Below, piece by piece: positions 31,846 through 42,823 of a stretch of DNA of 51,813 nt; the stretch's first letter is position 1, and the number at the start of each line of letters is the position of its first letter. The position numbers and the translations under genes were made by a program. The notes under the pieces are model-generated. The model was not told where the DNA came from. It did not search any database and saw nothing but the letters and a program-made list of their open reading frames with translations. The stretch is from Paulinella micropora. Taxonomy: Eukaryota; Cercozoa; Imbricatea; Euglyphida. Where the stretch lies: positions 765,326 through 817,138 of the forward strand of contig BJOX01000197.1 in NCBI GenBank assembly GCA_009731375.1, given 5' to 3'.

Positions 31846-32165
31846 AATATAGTAAAATGCTTAATATAAGCAAGAATAAACAGTAAAAGCAAATTCTGCA
31901 TGTTCGGCATTGTTATCATCATAGATTCATGGTAGCCGGGACTACGAAAAAGTAGAAAAATTACCGTGTCGGACCGGTTCCTGCCCACCTCTGAAGATGA
32001 AGTTAAAGTGTATTACAATTAATAAAAACATATTTTAATATTATTTTTATATGTTCTGCAATCAGGGAATTCATTTCCTTTCATTTCCACACGTTTTCAA
32101 AAAAGTCCATATACTTCATGGAAAATTTCGGAAAAGGGGATACCCCCAAGATTGTCGAATGTTTA
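31846..32165. other. unique AT-rich DNA between copia fragments, no gene
   Basis: Does not match the copia sequence or the provirus as far as I can see. Lies between the gap at 31836-31845 and the start of copy 3 homology at about 32166. No open frame or RNA gene is recognisable. Confidence 0.5.
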
Positions 32166-35100
32166 GTTATAACCTTCAAAGATATAAATGAAATAGCTAA
32201 AACGTTGATGAATGAGTGCGTGAGGGGAATGAATGGAGAAGTGATGCGTGTCGTGAGTGGCGAGCTAGAGAGAGATGACTTTTTGACTGACATAGTAAGA
32301 GCAATAGAAGGAGTGTACGTGGAGAGAGCAGTCAGACAAAGTCCCATCACTACACCTCCACAACTCACAGAAGGGGGACAAGGTGAGGGTAGAGGAGTCT
32401 CTGAGGGTGAACTAGAAACAGAGACAGAGACAGAAGGAGAGACAGAGCATGTACTGATACATGTGAGAAAAAGAGTGATGAAAAAGAGAGACATGACAGT
32501 ACAGGATAGTGGAGCAAGCACAGACATATCATGCAGAGAAGACAGATTGACGGATGTCGATGAGATAGACCCGGTAGAACTACTGACAGGTANNNNNNNN
32601 NNTTCCGTGAAAGATCCCGAATACCCGTAACAAAGTCCCGCTAATATGTTTTTATGCGATGACCGTATGGTGGCAGATGAGATTCGTGATTTTTATTTGT
32701 ATGTAGATATCAGAGTACCCAAAGATGTCATAGAGGAAGGTTTGACAGCTAANNNNNNNNNNCCAGTAGAAAAGAAGATGTTACTCGAAACTACCTTACC
32801 AGTTAGCATAGTCTCTACAGGACAGATGGACCACAGACACAACAGATCAGTCATCCACCAAAACGGACATTTAGTAATACTCAAACACACCATCCACATT
32901 AACGAGAGTGACATATTAGTAAGGGGAAGATTAACTAAGAGTATGATATATAGATGGGATGACGAATATGATGAACCATTGAAAGTCAACGAAAGATATG
33001 ATCCTTTCGCAACAAGGGGGTAGAAGGGGAGGGAAGCCCCACAAATGAGAACAAAAACGAGACAAGTAAGCATGAAGTAAATAAGAGAGAGAAAGAATTA
33101 CACGTAGATATAGTATTATATGAAGCTTACCCCAGAAAGTCAGACAAACCTAGAAAGATAGGAATCAAGCTTTTTCACTATGCCTGTGGGCATTATGGGT
33201 TAACAAAGATGCGCCTATTGGCAAAAATTTTGAACATTAAGTTAGTTGGTGACGAGAGCGATGTGAGATTTTGCGAATCTTGCATGATAGGAAAGTCTAA
33301 ACGTTTGCCACGTTTTGCAGTTAATACAATAGAAAGAGCCCAAAAGCCAGGTATAATTCTACACATAGACACATCAGGACCGTGGGCAACTAGATCAATA
33401 GGTGGTAAACGGTATAAATTTTCGGTCACCGACGACTACTCACTGTTCATTCTTGACTTTTATTTAGCCCATAAGAATGAGTTTGTAGATTGCTTAAAAC
33501 AAGCTGTAGCCTTTTATGAGAGACAGACAGGAAACAAAGTAAAGGAAATTCGCGCAGATCAAGAATTCCATATTCCGGAGGAAGTCATTAAGTGGTGGAA
33601 AAATATTCGCTTTATTTGGAAAACCTCCGCGACAAACGATAAAGACGGGAATCCTATTGCGGAAAAAGTGAATGATATTACGGCGGGGCCTGCACGAGCA
33701 ATGAGATATCACGCTAAATTACCGCCGCAATTCTGGGCAGAATTAGAACACGCAGCAACAACCATTCACAACATACTACCGGCAATTCACGGGGAACGCA
33801 AAGGAATTTCGCCTTATGAGCAGCTGTTAGGTAGAAAACCAACACTCTTTCATTTAAAACCAATAGGATGTATGGGTGTGTTACATATACCTAAGACTAA
33901 AGTGCGGAAGGGAGAGTACAGAGGGAAAAAGGTGATGCTAGTAGGATATGATCTATTTCGGGAACTATACCGCGTATGGGATGGTAAGAAGATAATTTCC
34001 GGAGTGAGAGATGTGAGATTTAATATTCACAAAATCGGTAAACAAGCTCATCCTCCTAAACTAGTGTCGTGGGATAATGATGACTCTGAGGGGGAGAATG
34101 AGAATGAGAGCGAGCAACCACACACATCTCCACAAGCGTCACCACCCCAATCACCACCCCAATCACCACCTCAATCACCTAAGTCACCGCACAACGTCAA
34201 CAACGACCACCCAACAACACACTTTGATGAAGTTGAGGGGGAGACAGAGAATGTTGATATCGATGCGAATGAGAATGAGCATGAAAATGAGCATGTGGAG
34301 AAGAATACATTGGATCACAAACATACACGCCTACACACAAGTCCAGAGCCACATTATCCACAACAATTACCCCCAGAGCACAAGATCAAGCCACAAGAGC
34401 ATACAAATGAACAAGATCCAACAGATCCACTAAAAATACATGAAAGAAGAGCATACGAAGAAAAATCACCACCATCTAAGGGATTAACGTGGGAGCAGAG
34501 TCAGAGAGTAACGGAGAGTAACATAATCCCCGGTAAAAGGCAGCGCAAGGCAGTAGAGAGATTTACCCCTAGCAATGAGCCCAAGAGAGAAAAGAGAGAG
34601 GCTCAAGAGCTAATAGGTAAGGTAGTAAGAGTGCCCGCGCGTGCATGGGGAGATGGATGGGCGAAGAAAAAGTACGGTGAGGGATGGGAGAGCATAGTAC
34701 GAGTAGGGGTAGTCAGCAGAGTGAGTGACCCCAGAGATAGACTCGTAGTAAGAGACAGACCTCAGCCCACCCACATAGTTAAGTTTGAGGACGAAGAAGA
34801 ACGGATGTTGAATTCGGAAATCCTCAAATACTCCGTGAAAGATCCCGAATACCCGTTACAAAGTCCCGCTAATATGTTTTTATGCGATGACCGTATGGTG
34901 GCAGATGAGATTCGTGATTTTTATTTGTATGTAGATATCAGAGTACCCAAAGATGTCATAGAGGAAGGTTTGACAGCTAAAGATGTTTTAGAGGGTATGA
35001 AAACAGAGCTAAAAGCTCTTCAATCCTTTAACACATACACATGGGTACCCCATAAGGAGGCAAGCAAGGCAGGAGTTAGTAAGATAGTTAGATTGACATG

Positions 35101-35784
35101 GGTTCACAAAGTAAAGTTAGATGAGAACGGGAAAAAGTTAATAAAGTCTCGTTTAGCTTTACGCGGAGATATGTTAGAACCCGGTGTTAGCTATAACCCA
35201 GATCAGCTCTTTGTTCCTTGCGCCGCGCACCATTTACTTTTATTTCTCGCCAAACTAGCTGCCTGGCACAAACACAAACTATACGGCNNNNNNNNNNTTA
35301 TTATGGGTTAACAAAGATGCACCTATTGGCAAAAATTTTGAACATTAAGTTAGTTGGTGACGAGAGCGATGTGAGATTTTGCGAATCTTGCATGATAGGA
35401 AAGTCTAAACGTTTGCCACGTTNNNNNNNNNNAAAAAATACATACCTAAATGACCCTGTTTATGCATATGCGCCAGAGAGTGTAGACAGAGAAGGGCATG
35501 AGGGGATGATATGGCGTATAGATGGTGCTTTATATGGTGCACCACAGGCAGGAAGAAGATGGTATGAGATATTAGCACCCAAGTTAGAGGAGCTAGGTTT
35601 TAGGTTGCTAGATTCAGACTTATGTATGTNNNNNNNNNNCTCAGACTTATGTATGTTTGTAGAAATGATAAAGCTTTGAGAGAGGCGATAGTAGGGATAT
35701 TTCATGTTGATGACTTGTTGTTCACCACACCAAACAAACAAGCATATGAGCGTTTTGCGTCCGCATTAGAAAAACATTTCCCGC
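32166..35784 (+). pseudogene. copia copy 3, mosaic of fragments with five gaps, truncated at 35784
   Basis: Pieces in order: gag-protease C-terminal part (32166-32592), gap, a misplaced pol piece (32603-32752), gap, end of protease (32763-33023), pol from 33002 with integrase and the start of RT (to 35287), gap, a repeated piece of the integrase N-terminus (35298-35422), gap, RT (35433-35629), gap, RT (35640-35784). The gaps lie at 32593-32602, 32753-32762, 35288-35297, 35423-35432 and 35630-35639. The out-of-order pieces point to repeat scaffolding errors. In the last piece one base is lost near 35662 (GTAGAAATGATAAAG), shifting the RT frame. Homology stops at CATTTCCCGC (35784), reciprocal to the break at 6883. 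Confidence 0.85.
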
Positions 35785-36552
35785 CAGACTAAGCCTAGGA
35801 CTAGAGGGACAACAATATGGGCTGATAAGGTATTAGATATAGTTAATATTGATTTAATGGATATGAGTAAGGTTGCTACAAAAAATAAAAATTATAATTT
35901 TGCCCTTATTTGATTGATATTCATAGTTGTTATGCTTATGCGATACCATAAATTTTCAACCACCGTTTTAGATGCTCTCAAGAAATTACCAAAGCCTAAA
36001 GCATACATATCGGACAATGGTGGGGAGTTTAAAGATGCTGTTGGTGAGTGGATGAGAAATAATGGTATTGAACAATTTATGGTTGAAGTAGGCGATCATA
36101 ATTCGTTAGGTATTGTTGATAGATTTGTTAGAACACTAAGAGAAAGATTACACGTATTATGGGCTTTTAATCGTAATTTTGATTGGATAAGTTATATTGA
36201 AGATGTTGTTTATTATTATAACAAGAAAGAACATTCAGCGATTAAGACGGCATCTATTGATGTATTTAAAGGAAATGATATTAGCCAACAACATAGATAT
36301 GTTGATAAATATTCATTTGGTTTCAAAGAGGGAGACAGATTTAGAAAACTTAATGAGAAACCTATTTTGGAGAAAGGTGGAAAGACTTGGAGTAGGCGGA
36401 CATTCGTAGTCAAAGGCCGTAAGGGATACCGGATTGTATTAACAAATGATGATATAGTGCCACCACGACATTTATTAAAAACCAAGGCAAATGATGACGA
36501 GGAACAGACCGATATTAAGAAAGAACTGAAACAACTAACAAAAGAAAAATAA
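35785..36552 (+). pseudogene. Polinton-type integrase, core and C-terminal part
   Basis: Begins CAG at 35785 and continues the frame broken at 6884. Motifs: IWADKVLDIVNIDLMDM (first catalytic Asp), YISDNGGEF (second) and SLGIVDRFVRTLRERL, where an Asp stands exactly 35 residues after the second one, the position normally held by Glu. A basic C-terminal barrel follows (EGDRFRKLNE, KTWSRRTFVVKG, YRIVLTNDD). An in-frame TGA lies at 35911-35913. Around 35913-35953 a better match (IDIHSCYAYAIP) lies in another frame, so two nearby indels are likely. Integrases of this class insert the viral genome into the host chromosome. Confidence 0.88.
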
Positions 36553-36661
36553 ACAAAGCATTTACTGAAACGTGAGGAGATAGATCCCGCCAATATAAGG
36601 AAGGGAAACCGTGAAAGAAAAAAGAAAGTTATTTTAGATTTGTAAAGTTTATATATTTTTA

Positions 36662-37282
36662 TTAGAGACCAAACACATTTAATCCAAATAAATTATTAAA
36701 ATGTTTGTTTGTCCTTTTATGTCTTTGTAAATGTTTGATACCTATCAATTGACCACATTCACAACTGACATTTCTGTTTAGATGTTCTTTGTTTTCTCTA
36801 GCATATCGTTTATCATATTCTTTAAATATTCTTTATGTTGCTCTTTGTATGTTTTTACATTTTTTTCAATTTGTTCTTTGTTATTTTTATAGTAGATTTT
36901 ATTTTTAGGTTTTCTATCCTCCTTGTTGTCCTGCCTTCATTCTCTGATTGTTCTCCCTGCAATTCTTTTATTTACTTATTCCATTTCTCTTATGATTTCT
37001 CCTTCTCTTCTATTCAGTTCTATTTGTTATTACATTGTATTCTTCTATTAATTCAATGTAGTTATCATCATGCTTCACAATTACAAAAGAAGAAACATAA
37101 TTAGAAATCCCTTTTTCCCATCTATCCTTTTGAACCCTGTGCTCATGTATTCTCTTGTGTAGTGGTGCTGTTGTTGAGCCTATATATATCTGGTCTGTCT
37201 GGTGAGACCTAATAGCATAAATCTTTCCTTTACTATAGTCAGGAATTGTCAGGTTTTGTCCTTTTATGTCTTCTTATGTCAT
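36662..37282 (-). pseudogene. GIY-YIG endonuclease with C-terminal zinc-finger-like tail
   Basis: Not visible as one open frame because it is broken. The minus strand from the ATG at 37282 has TAA at the third codon, then KGKIYAIRSHQTDQIYIGST followed by LHKRIHEH, the GIY-YIG signature with its Arg and His. That frame ends in TAG at 37010-37012. It continues in another frame with ELNRREGEIIREM and NKRIAGRT, then a Tyr/Asn/Lys helix (YYKNNKEQIEKN). In a third frame comes CECGQLIGIKHLQRHKRTNKH, a C-X-C...H-X3-H finger, and it stops at 36662-36664. At least four lesions. GIY-YIG nucleases occur in many PLVs and giant viruses, some as homing enzymes. Its role here is unknown. Confidence 0.8.
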
Positions 37283-37411
37283 TATTTTTAAAAGGAAATT
37301 CACTCATCTCTTCTGCGAGAAAGTAGGCAAAACTGCGAAAACGTGAAGTATTTTTTTGTGTTTTCGCATTTTTTCAGACAAACCATGTGATAACATTGTG
37401 CATTGGCTAGC

Positions 37412-37482
37412 AAACATCGTTTTTTTTTGCTTTACTTGCTATCGATGTTATGAAGGCACGAAGTGCATGAATAAAATATCAT
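37412..37482. promoter_or_regulatory. palindromic intergenic module D
   Basis: AAACATCG (37412-37419) and CGATGTT (37443-37449) are inverted around a T-rich loop, followed by GGCACGAAGTGC and AATAAAATATCATTA. This is the same order of elements as module B before the fibre gene. It lies between the GIY-YIG start and the PolB end. The rest of 37283-37531 shows nothing else. Confidence 0.6.
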
Positions 37483-37531
37483 TAATAGCCGTATGGTAAT
37501 GTTGTAATCTGGTTTTCTTTTAGTGGTTGTA

Positions 37532-40500
37532 TTACTCTTTTTGTGTAAGTAAATGAAAATATCTTTTGTATGTGCTAATTGTTTTAGTCTTTTTGTTTCT
37601 GGTTATTTTGCTGTTGGTGTGAATGGTTAAATTTCCAGCCTCTGCCACATTCTTTGCTATACACTTTTCATCTTTTGTTTCAAGTAAGTCCTCTAATTCT
37701 TCATATGCCTTCTTAGATAGTTCAGTGTCTTGTACTTGTAATCCGTTGCTTATAATACTAAACATATTAACCAAGTTCAATTTCTTACAAGTCTCGTAAT
37801 TCATAGAGAAGCCCTTTAATTTCATTTTCGTAGTTCCGTCATCTAGTATGTAGCCGTAGGATTTAGGACCTGCTCCAACAAATGTGGTTATCTTTCTGCT
37901 TACCTTTGTCTTTTTATCTATCAATTCGTCTGTCCATTGCCCCAGTAAATCTCCTGTTGGTATTGTTGTCTGTCCTTCTTTTTCATCTACTGAATAAATC
38001 ACACTATCAGTGTCGTAGTATAATACTCTATTACCTAATCTGTCCATCATATCATACAATCTCATCTGTGCGTGTGCTGTAGTAAATAGTGCTACACAGA
38101 TATTTGTATTGTAGGGATCTGATACTTTTTCTGGGTGTAGGTGGTAAGATAGTTCTAAGCATTCTTTGTTTATCACATTGATTGATACTTCATTTATCTT
38201 TTTGTCTTTTGGTATTTTGTATAGTTCTGCTTCACTCCTTACTATTTTTGTTTGTGTCTTGTTGTTTTCTTGTCCAAATTTTCCCCATAGTGAGTTTAGA
38301 CATAGTTTTGCCACAGCCCTTCTACCTTCATTCTTTTCAATCTTGCTTTTATCTAATTTAATTTTCATCTTTTCTTCATAGTCCTTAATGTAGTTGTCTT
38401 TGTCTTCTTCTGTTATGACATTTGAAGGATAGCCACTTGATTCCTGTTTCACTCTTAGAAATGTTTTAATATATTCTTTGAATAGTTCAGTTGTCTGCTC
38501 ATTCCAATGCTATAATTCATAACTTTTAATAAGTCTGTAGCCTTTTTGTATTGCTTTGTAAATAAGCGGTGTCGCCCATGTGCCTGTCAGTATTCTGTCC
38601 TCATCAGTGTGCTGACATTTGTCCTGTAAGCCTTCCTTACCCCATTTATTACATAGATAATACATCATCTTTTCTCTATCTTGACATGGAAGGACTGGGT
38701 GAATTAGTCCTCTAGGAGGCAGTATTTTTATTTTTGTTATGCCAAATGCTGTTTTATTATTCAACATATCATATGTTTCTTTTCCTCTTATTGCTTTGTG
38801 GTGTTTAACAGGATAGGGGTCATAGTACATAACCGTCGGATAGAGAGAGCACACATCTATATACTTAGCATACTGATACTCGCTCATTGACTTCCAGTAT
38901 AGAGACAGAGCATTCACTCTTCCACCAAACATAGCATGTCGTGGATTAATTATTTCTTGCTCAATTAATGTCTCTTCTATTGTGCCTTTGAATGCTTCCT
39001 TTGTTCTTATCCTATTCCATTGACACCCCCATATTGTTATTAATTGACTAACTTCAGGATGCTGACTTGTTAAAATTTCTCGTAGTTTAGTTTCCTTGTA
39101 TAGTTGCCCAAATGTTTTATTAACAGACCTTTCTCTATTCAGTTCATTTCCATTAAAGCACTCAGGACACCCGTGTCAATAACAACCATGGAACTCATAT
39201 GCCGTTTTTGTTTTCTCGTCATATCCATCTAAGTGTTTTCACACCTTTAGGTAAGTTTAGTATTTTTTCTTTACCATTTAGACCATGTTGAATTTTGGCA
39301 TTGTCCTTTTTTCTCTGTATGCTAACCATTCCACACACATACGACTTGTTTTTGCTTTGTCTGTTCTGTTTGTCGGTATGACTGCTATGCTGTCCTCAGG
39401 CATGTAGTTTGCTTTGAATAGTGCCATACATGTAGAGGCAATTGTAGTGTATTGAAATGGATCAATACCAAACTCCATAAATTGTTTCCTAAACTCAATA
39501 CACCCGTATATCTACATCACTATGACAATATTCAATCATTTCTTTATTGAAATCAAATACTTTGCTTTTTTGCTCATCATACCACTTTAGAAAATCATCT
39601 CTTTTCTTCTTTGAAAATGAGTTATAACCATAGTCATCTTTGTCTGGCATTTTCCCTATGTATGATTGGTTGTCTGTTTTATTGAAAAAGTGAGGAAAAT
39701 ATCCTTTCTTTAATTCTGTAAGTCCGAATGTATCAGGAAAGTCAGATAAAGGCATAGTAAGGAAAGATAGACTATTTATAAATCTAATCTGTTCCTTTCC
39801 ATTACCAATTGACATCATCATTATTTTTCCACCTTCATAGATTACAAATGGAGTTATGCCTTTTTCAATAAACCATTTCAGCACAAATTGATAATCATAC
39901 CCACGCGCATTATGTGCTATGAATGTATAACCCTTATGTTTTACACCCAACGCCCACTCGCAGAATTGTTCAATGTTTTTATGTATGATTGGTGTGCTGT
40001 CGGAGGGGGCTTCACCCCCTACCATACCCCCACCTTGTTCGCCAAGGGTTTGGAAAGGGGCGGGGCCCCTTCCATCGAAATATTGACTTTCTGAATGATT
40101 GATAATATGTATTCCAGTCTCTTGATTTGCTTCAAAATCAAAGAATACATATTTTGTTGATGGTGCGTGTATGACTTTTTTCTTTATTTCACATTGGTGC
40201 CATAAAGGTTTTAGTTCTTTGCAGTTCCTACATTTTTCATATCCGCATTTATGTTCTCCTTTGTATGTCTTAGCACACGAAATACATTTTTTCTTTACGT
40301 CACACAACTTATTTTGTATATGATTGTTGAAACATTCATCATTCGGAAACTTTCTATTACACTCATTGCACGTTTTCCATTTTGAAATATTGTCATATCC
40401 TTTACATCCCTCGGTTAGACATATATTACATTTGAATTCACATGCGTGATTATGTTCGTATCCCTTCATACACTTCTCGCAGAAGTTTTGCTTTGATAAG

Positions 40501-41521
40501 AATGCTTTCATACTTGTTATGGTGTCGTAATGGTTCATCGTTTTAAGTATATATATTCTTTTTGTCCTTCATCTCTGTCTTGTAAACGATTTTGTTTGGA
40601 TATTCGACAATAACAATGTTGTAGTCTATGTGTCTAGCAAACTCACTAATTTCGGAAAGCCCGCACAAATCTTTCATGACACCAGCCTCCTCATGTAGTT
40701 TGTTCGCCAGTTCGTCTTGGATTCTGCGTCCGTCCTTGATTTGTGAATACTTTTGATGCTTTTCTATCTTTGCCTTTGCTACAACTATTGCTCTTGCCAA
40801 ACATATGTTGTCATCATTGTTTATTCCTTTTTATATATGTCTGTTTCTGTTATTGCTTTCAATCTTGCTCCTCCTTCTGGCATCCTTACACCCACAAAAT
40901 TGAAATCAATAAGTTCCATTGTTGCTCCTTCTTCGTCCATATAGTTTTCGTCGTTTGATTGCAGTATATATATTCTAATCTAGTCAGTATATCTTCTAAA
41001 TTGAAATCTTTTACTTTTATTAACTTTTGGTTTTGAACATTCCAAGTTGAAGGAATAGCACTAATACGTGTTTGTATTAAGTCACTGTCTTTGTAAAGTG
41101 TTTTAAAGTCTTCAATTATAGATCCGATCATGCCGATGATACCCTCTAATGGAAAATTTTTCACTTTTTGAGACATTGATTTACTTAATTTTATAGAATA
41201 TACAGATTGCCCCACTGGTAGTTTGTGTTCAGTGTCCCTCCTTATCAGTTTATAGCCATTGAAATCTATTACTTGTGGTTCAACATATTTTCGTTCCCTT
41301 TGTTTTTGCTCAGGTTCAGAATAAAACCTTTCAGGGTCAGATAGTGCTCCCCTCGTAGTTATTATGTCGTAAAACCTACTACCATTTGGCTTTTTCACAT
41401 ACAACTTGTTTTGCCTTATTTGGAATATCATATTTGCCTCTGTGAGTTTGTCTAGGTTCCATGTGTGCCCGCCATAGTCGATGGTGTTTGACATATATTG
41501 ATTGCAATATAATTTTTCCAA
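37532..41521 (-). pseudogene. protein-primed family B DNA polymerase (Polinton type), multiply broken
   Basis: About 1330 codons on the minus strand. The N-terminal part (41521 to about 40545) includes LARAIVVAKAKIEKHQKY and LANKLHEEAGV, typical of the Polinton polymerase N-terminus. Then a Cys-rich region with several CXXC pairs (40480-40190). Exonuclease motifs: DFE in FFDFEANQE, HNARGYDYQF, and YCHSDVDI. Polymerase motifs: YIDVCSLYPTVMYYDPYPV (A), KLCLNSLWGKFG (B), YYDTDS (C), GPKSYGY. Breaks: frame changes near 40970, 40550, 39500 and 39280, a decayed stretch at 38933-39277, and TAG at 38510-38512. It replicates the linear viral genome from a terminal protein. A GC-rich insertion sits between exonuclease motifs I and II. 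Confidence 0.95.
40001..40078. repeat. GC-rich palindromic insertion inside PolB
   Basis: About 78 bp of GC-rich sequence in an AT-rich gene, containing hairpins GGGGG-CTTCA-CCCCC (40005-40019) and AAGGGGC-GGG-GCCCCTT (40055-40071). It keeps the reading frame and adds a Gly/Pro-rich segment (DGRGPAPFQTLGEQGGGMVG) to the exonuclease domain. Looks like a small in-frame palindromic element. Confidence 0.6.
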
Positions 41522-41599
41522 AAAATACTTTTTTATTTATATATAATATATATATATATAAAATATTATATTATCTTTAATATGAAATTCATTTTTTTT

Positions 41600-41764
41600 T
41601 CAAGTCTCAATTTGGCCGACAATACTCTGGAGCCTAATAAGGTCTGCCTTGATTTTTTCTCTTTTCTCTTTTGATTTTCTCAGTATGTCTGCCTTGTTTT
41701 TTTGGTAATATTCTTTTGCTCTCATAAGTGCTTTCTCTTTATTTCTTCTCTGATATTCTCTCAT
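41600..41764 (-). CDS. small Lys/Glu-rich helical protein at provirus edge
   Basis: 54 codons from the ATG at 41764: REYQRRNKEKALMRAKEYYQ, KNKADILRKSKEKREKIK, then a leucine-rich end (DLIRLQSIVGQIET). The frame stays open a few codons further upstream, to a stop at the edge of the TTAC microsatellite, so the N-terminus may be truncated. Helical, highly charged, no enzyme motif. Similar KNK/YYQ-type helices occur in the tail of the GIY-YIG protein nearby and in many large DNA virus proteins. Unbroken frame; same strand as PolB, 79 bp upstream of it. Function unknown. Confidence 0.5.
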   Translation of the reverse strand: MREYQRRNKEKALMRAKEYYQKNKADILRKSKEKREKIKADLIRLQSIVGQIET

Positions 41765-41785
41765 GTGTTCAGCATGCTTTGCCCT

Positions 41786-41904
41786 TTACTTACTTACGTA
41801 CTTACTTACTTACTTACTTACCTTATTGCTTAACTACTTACTTATCTACCTGCTTACTTACTTATCTACTTATCCAGTTACTTACTTGCTTGCTTGCTTG
41901 CTTA

Positions 41905-41947
<43 letters not shown>

Positions 41948-42003
41948 GCTCACAGTCGTATTCACGTGGACTTTTCCCAAAGCGTTGCTACATTTACTTA
42001 CCA

Positions 42004-42041
<38 letters not shown>

Positions 42042-42088
42042 CTACTTGCTTACCTGCTTGCTTACCTACCTATCTGCTTACCTTTGTG

Positions 42089-42131
<43 letters not shown>

Positions 42132-42269
42132 GCTCACAGTCGTATTCTGAACTTTTCCCAAAGCGTTGCTACACTTACTTACCAACTTACTTTCTTACTT
42201 ACTTACTTGCTTACTTACTTACTTACCTACTTGCTTACCTGCTTGCTTACCTATCTGCTAACCTACGTG

Positions 42270-42316
<47 letters not shown>

Positions 42317-42375
42317 GCTTGCTCACTTACTTGCTCACAGTCGTATTCACGTGAACTTTCCCAAAGCGTCGCTAA

Positions 42376-42411
<36 letters not shown>

Positions 42412-42580
42412 GCTTACTTACTTACTTACCTACTTGCTTACCTACTTGCTTACCTGCGTTATTACCTGTCTGCTTATCTACCTGTATACTTACTAACTTA
42501 CTTATTTGCTTACTTACTTGCTTACTTGCTTACTTGCTTACTTACTTACTTGCTTGCTTGCTTACCTGCTTTCTTACCTG

Positions 42581-42615
<35 letters not shown>

Positions 42616-42788
42616 GCTTGCCTACTTGCTTGCTTACTTACTTACTCACTTGCTTGCTTACTTACTTACTTACTTACTTGCAGTCGTATTCACGTGGACT
42701 TTTCCCAAAGCGTTGCTAAACTTACTTACTTACTCACTTACTTACTTACCTACTTACCTACTTGCTTACCTGCTTGCTTACCTGTCTG

Positions 42789-42823
<35 letters not shown>

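Noticed and set aside
6884-35784. Alternative model: provirus integrated into a copia element, or a circular copia integrated into the provirus
   Set aside because: It explains the junctions formally, but it would need a permuted circle opened inside a gene plus displaced flanks. One inversion explains both junctions with fewer steps. Kept as a possibility to test.
15721-38512. Reassigned stop codons in the provirus
   Set aside because: TGA, TAG and TAA all occur in frame, mixed with clear frameshifts, so decay is simpler than an altered genetic code.
6884-41785. Terminal inverted repeats of the provirus
   Set aside because: Outer ends near 18036 and 41785 were compared by eye and no convincing match was found. 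The palindromic modules are internal.
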